NCBI GenBank assembly: GCA_025056835.1
Contig: JANWVS010000141.1
Span: 1 to 6,237, forward strand
Length of the DNA stretch: 6,237 nt
From: Gemmataceae bacterium
GTDB taxonomy: Bacteria > Planctomycetota > Planctomycetia > Gemmatales > Gemmataceae
Direction of reading: 5' to 3'
Part shown: piece by piece, positions 3,463 through 6,237 of the stretch
Layout: every line of letters starts with the position of its first letter
Position numbering within the stretch: the first letter of the stretch is position 1
The notes under the pieces: model-generated
What the model saw: only the letters and a program-made list of their open reading frames with translations
Database searches by the model: none
What the model was told of the DNA's origin: nothing
Position numbers and translations under genes: made by a program

Positions 3463-6237
3463 CTAGGCCGAGCGGCGCAGCAGGGCCAGCGGCGTCGCGT
3501 GCTCGCGGACATGCTTGAGCAGTCGGTCCCAGGCCTCGGCATTGGGCGTTACTTCATCGTCGATTTGATCCAGTTCTTGTAACAACTCCGTGGCGCTGGT
3601 AATGTTGCCGCCGCTGAGACGTTTGATAAGGGCGTGCAGCGCGTCGGGGACCGGCTTGGTCCGGGCACCCTTGCGGACGCCGTTGGGCAAACACCAACTC
3701 GCCGCGAGCCGGCCCAACGCCCGGAGATCATCGAGCGGGGTGGCATCGGTCGGCGCTTGCCAAGCGTCGTTGACGCCGCAGATCTTGACCAGGCCGTCGC
3801 CCGTGAGCAGCAAGGCCCCGTCATCGATGCGACCATGCACCAGTTCGGCTCGATGGAGCGCTGCCAGGCCCAGCGCCGCCTGGGTCAGCAAGCGGAAGCA
3901 AACGCCCGGGGCCGCAGCCAAGGGCGGCCAATCGCTCGCCGGCAGCCCGACGAGCCATTCTTGCAGCACTGCCGGCCGACCCGAGATTTCTAGCACCTCG
4001 TAAGTTGCGGCTACCTGCGGAGCTTCCACCATGGCCTTGGTGCATCGGTCGATGAACGCTTGGCGATCTTCGGCCTTTACCTCTTCGACCAGGTGGCGCA
4101 ACACTGCTTCGCGGCCGTGGCGCGGATCAAACACGCGATACACGACTTCCTGCGCTCCGACGCGGAGCCGATCCACGACGCGAACCGGACCCAGCATCAG
4201 CCCCGCGACGTTGCCGGCTTCAATCAAGGCGAGTTGGTACAGCGTGACGACGCCGCTGGACAGCAACACTTGCCGCAACGAACGCCGCTGCCGGCGCGCT
4301 TCCATCAGCAAGGCCGTCAGGGTCTCACGGTCGATCAATTGCCCGCGGCGCAAGGTCTCGCCCAAGGTACGATCGCCGGGATCCAGCGGCTCGGTGATCG
4401 ACAAGATGTTTCGCTCCGTTGGCACAATGACGTCGCCGTCGGCGTCGGCGGAGGACGGGGCCGGGGCGGGCGGTTCGTCGTCGTCCAAGGCGGTGCCCGA
4501 CGCCGGATCACTTGTCACCTCCGCGGCGGGCATACCAACCAGTTCGCGGAGCTTTTGCCGGTACCACTGGCGCAGATCGACGAGGTGGCGATCCAACGTT
4601 TCCCGGTCGGCGGCCACGGCACTGCGTTGCCGGCCAAGCTCGTCCGCTTCTTGGGCCAGGCGCTGGGCCGCGGCGTCCAGCCCCCGTTGGTGCTCCGCGA
4701 TCTCTTCCCAGCGACGTTCCAGCCGGGTCTCGCCGCGCGCCACCTGACGCTGCATTTCCGTCAGCTTGACTTGCCAGTCGAGCATTTGCTGGCGAAAGGC
4801 CATCAGACCGAGGCGGTGCTCCTCTTGGCGGCGGCGGAGGGACTGTTCCTCGGCGGCAAGTTGTTCGACGTCGGCCCGCAGCTTGGTCCGCACGCTTTCC
4901 AAGTCCTCCTGGCACTGTCGCACGAAGGCATGGATCTCGGCGACGTGATCGCGGAGCTGTTCGCGGGCGTGGCTAACCCGGTCCAACGCGGTGCCGGCGC
5001 GCAGCTCGACGTCGGGCAACAACTCGAGCAGACGCCGGGCTTCTTGGAGGAGCGTCTCCAGTTCCGCCCGAGCTTGGGCTTGCCTGGTTTGTTGCTCTTG
5101 CCAAGACCGTTGATTCTCTGCCTGCTGCTGAGCCAGCGCCGCTTGCTGCTCGGCCACGGCTCGACTCATCTCTTGCAGCCGGCTTTCCTGGGCCTCGCAG
5201 CGCAGTTCCAGCTCACGGATCTCCGCTCGGCGGCGTTCCAGCTCGGCAGTTTCGCGCTCCAGCGCTTGCCGTTGCGTATCGATGTCGGCCAGGGCCTGTT
5301 GCTGGGCTTGGGCCAAGGCGGCTCGCTCGTGTTCGAGGGCGGTCCATTTCGCTTGGTATTGCTGGGCCTGTTCGTTGAGTGCCTGCTGCCGGGCTGCAAG
5401 GTCCTCGGCGCGGCGCCGCAGCTGTTCCTGGAGCGCTTCGCGGGCCTGCTCCGCTTGTATCTGGGCCAGGGTCCGTTCCCGGAGCGCTTGGCGTTCCATG
5501 TCGAGCCGTTGTTGGGCGTCGGCCAACTGGTTGAGCCGGCCCTGAAGGATGCCTTCTTGTTCGGCCAGGCGGGCTTGTCGCTGCTCGATTTCGAGAGTTT
5601 GCTGGCGGAGCCGCTCCTGGTTGGCGGCGAGTTCGTTCTGGGCCTGTTGCACCTGACGGACCGCGGCTTCGAGAGTGGCGCTGCGTTCCGCCAGTTGTTG
5701 CCGCTCCTGATCGCGCAGCTTTTGTTCGTTTTCCAGTTCCGTCTTGAGTCGCAGCAGGGCCTGGGTTTCGCGTTCGAGGTCGGCCTCGGCGGCTTCCTGG
5801 CGAGCGCGTTGTTCCTCGAGTTGCTGTTCTTGGCGGCGCACGTCTTCACGGACTCGTTCCAAGCGGCTGCGTAAGGCGGCCAACGTGGCTTGCTGGCCTT
5901 CCAGCAGGGCTGCGCGCTGCGCCAGTTGAGCGGCGGCGGCGTCGTGTTCCTCTTTTGCTTGCGTCAGTTGTGCTTGCTCAGCGGTCAGCCGTTGCCGGAG
6001 CTCATCCAACTCCGTCGCCTGCATTTGCAGTTCTTCGCTGTCGCGCGTCAAGTCGGCATGCCGCCGGTCGAGGTCCAGCTCTTTGGCTTGCACCGCCTGC
6101 TCGCGTGCGTCCAACTCTCCTTGTCGACGGTCGAGCCGGAGCAGATCGCGTTGGTATTGTTCGACCTTGGTTTGCAGTTCGGCGGCGGCGGCGGCCAGTT
6201 TCTGTTCGCGTTCTTGCAAATCGTTGAGTTTGGCGGC
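3463..6237 (-). CDS. Long coiled-coil protein with C-terminal pseudokinase domain (N-terminus outside window)
   Basis: The frame is open from the right edge to a TAG at 3463-3465: 924 codons, with the true start beyond the window. A TTG at 6217-6219 is not a credible start, because coding continues upstream in the same style. Residues (numbered from the edge) about 1-566 are continuous Gln/Glu/Arg/Ala/Leu-rich coiled coil with few Gly or Pro. Residues about 567-611 are an acidic and Pro/Ala-rich linker. About 622-681 is a helical module (LGETLRRGQLIDRETL) resembling N-terminal MshEN/T2SSE segments or the helices that precede planctomycete kinases. About 682-880 follows the serine/threonine kinase fold: RLRVGAQEVVYRV (glycine loop), EAVLRHL (VAIK strand), LAALHRAELVHGRIDDGALL (catalytic loop) and GLVKICGVND (DFG strand). 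The key residues are lost: the VAIK Lys is Arg714, the HRD Asp is Arg803, the loop Asn is Ala808 and DFG is GVN (821-823). It is therefore probably a non-catalytic scaffold. No membrane segment is visible in this part. The partner and role are unknown. Confidence 0.9.
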   Translation of the reverse strand, partial: AAKLNDLQEREQKLAAAAAELQTKVEQYQRDLLRLDRRQGELDAREQAVQAKELDLDRRHADLTRDSEELQMQATELDELRQRLTAEQAQLTQAKEEHDAAAAQLAQRAALLEGQQATLAALRSRLERVREDVRRQEQQLEEQRARQEAAEADLERETQALLRLKTELENEQKLRDQERQQLAERSATLEAAVRQVQQAQNELAANQERLRQQTLEIEQRQARLAEQEGILQGRLNQLADAQQRLDMERQALRERTLAQIQAEQAREALQEQLRRRAEDLAARQQALNEQAQQYQAKWTALEHERAALAQAQQQALADIDTQRQALERETAELERRRAEIRELELRCEAQESRLQEMSRAVAEQQAALAQQQAENQRSWQEQQTRQAQARAELETLLQEARRLLELLPDVELRAGTALDRVSHAREQLRDHVAEIHAFVRQCQEDLESVRTKLRADVEQLAAEEQSLRRRQEEHRLGLMAFRQQMLDWQVKLTEMQRQVARGETRLERRWEEIAEHQRGLDAAAQRLAQEADELGRQRSAVAADRETLDRHLVDLRQWYRQKLRELVGMPAAEVTSDPASGTALDDDEPPAPAPSSADADGDVIVPTERNILSITEPLDPGDRTLGETLRRGQLIDRETLTALLMEARRQRRSLRQVLLSSGVVTLYQLALIEAGNVAGLMLGPVRVVDRLRVGAQEVVYRVFDPRHGREAVLRHLVEEVKAEDRQAFIDRCTKAMVEAPQVAATYEVLEISGRPAVLQEWLVGLPASDWPPLAAAPGVCFRLLTQAALGLAALHRAELVHGRIDDGALLLTGDGLVKICGVNDAWQAPTDATPLDDLRALGRLAASWCLPNGVRKGARTKPVPDALHALIKRLSGGNITSATELLQELDQIDDEVTPNAEAWDRLLKHVREHATPLALLRRSA

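Noticed and set aside
2637..3542. A 301-codon minus-strand open frame opposite metF
   Set aside because: The plus strand encodes an unambiguous MetF. The reverse frame lacks any domain.
4060..5874. A 604-codon open frame on the plus strand opposite the coiled-coil region
   Set aside because: Its Leu/Gly/Phe-rich translation is the antisense of CAG, GAG, CGC and GCC codons in the coiled coil, which rarely give stops in that frame. The minus-strand protein is clearly the real one.
4540..6237. Tandem DNA repeat in the coiled-coil region
   Set aside because: The similarity is compositional (Gln/Glu/Arg/Ala codons in heptad-like patterns). I could not find a repeat unit of constant length at the DNA level.

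Overview
The window looks like a GC-rich bacterial chromosome, most likely from the Planctomycetes (Pirellula/Blastopirellula-like). This is an inference from gene style, not from any marker gene. The clues are a Gfo/Idh/MocA oxidoreductase with a YGHGLD-type nucleotide loop, a degenerate serine/threonine-kinase fold joined to a very long coiled coil, and a C-terminal fragment with an NPAEYWAE motif. No tRNA, rRNA, CRISPR array, insertion sequence or phage gene is visible.

Layout from left to right: (1) 1-198 (+) is the 3' end of a gene whose start lies outside the window, possibly a secreted metallopeptidase-like protein. (2) 250-1371 (-) is a complete Gfo/Idh/MocA-family oxidoreductase, convergent with the first gene. 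(3) 1372-1679 is a 308-base divergent intergenic region holding the lexA promoter, three regularly spaced GTAC elements, a 9-bp hairpin in the probable lexA leader and a good Shine-Dalgarno site. (4) 1680-2285 (+) is lexA, the SOS repressor, with an intact self-cleavage site and Ser/Lys dyad, closed by a strong intrinsic terminator at 2316-2347. (5) 2403-3281 (+) is metF, methylenetetrahydrofolate reductase, probably with its own promoter and a GTG start. (6) 3291-3431 (+) is a possible 46-residue one-helix membrane protein directly behind metF. (7) 3463-6237 (-) is the 3' part of a large gene that runs off the right edge: about 565 residues of coiled coil, an acidic/proline linker, a helical module and a protein-kinase-like domain that has lost the catalytic residues.

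The genes do not form one pathway. lexA (DNA-damage response) and metF (one-carbon metabolism and methionine synthesis) share a strand but are separated by a terminator. The oxidoreductase is transcribed away from lexA, and the coiled-coil pseudokinase converges on the metF unit. The points most worth following up are the pseudokinase and coiled-coil architecture, and the lexA control region together with a LexA recognition helix that departs from the E. coli type.
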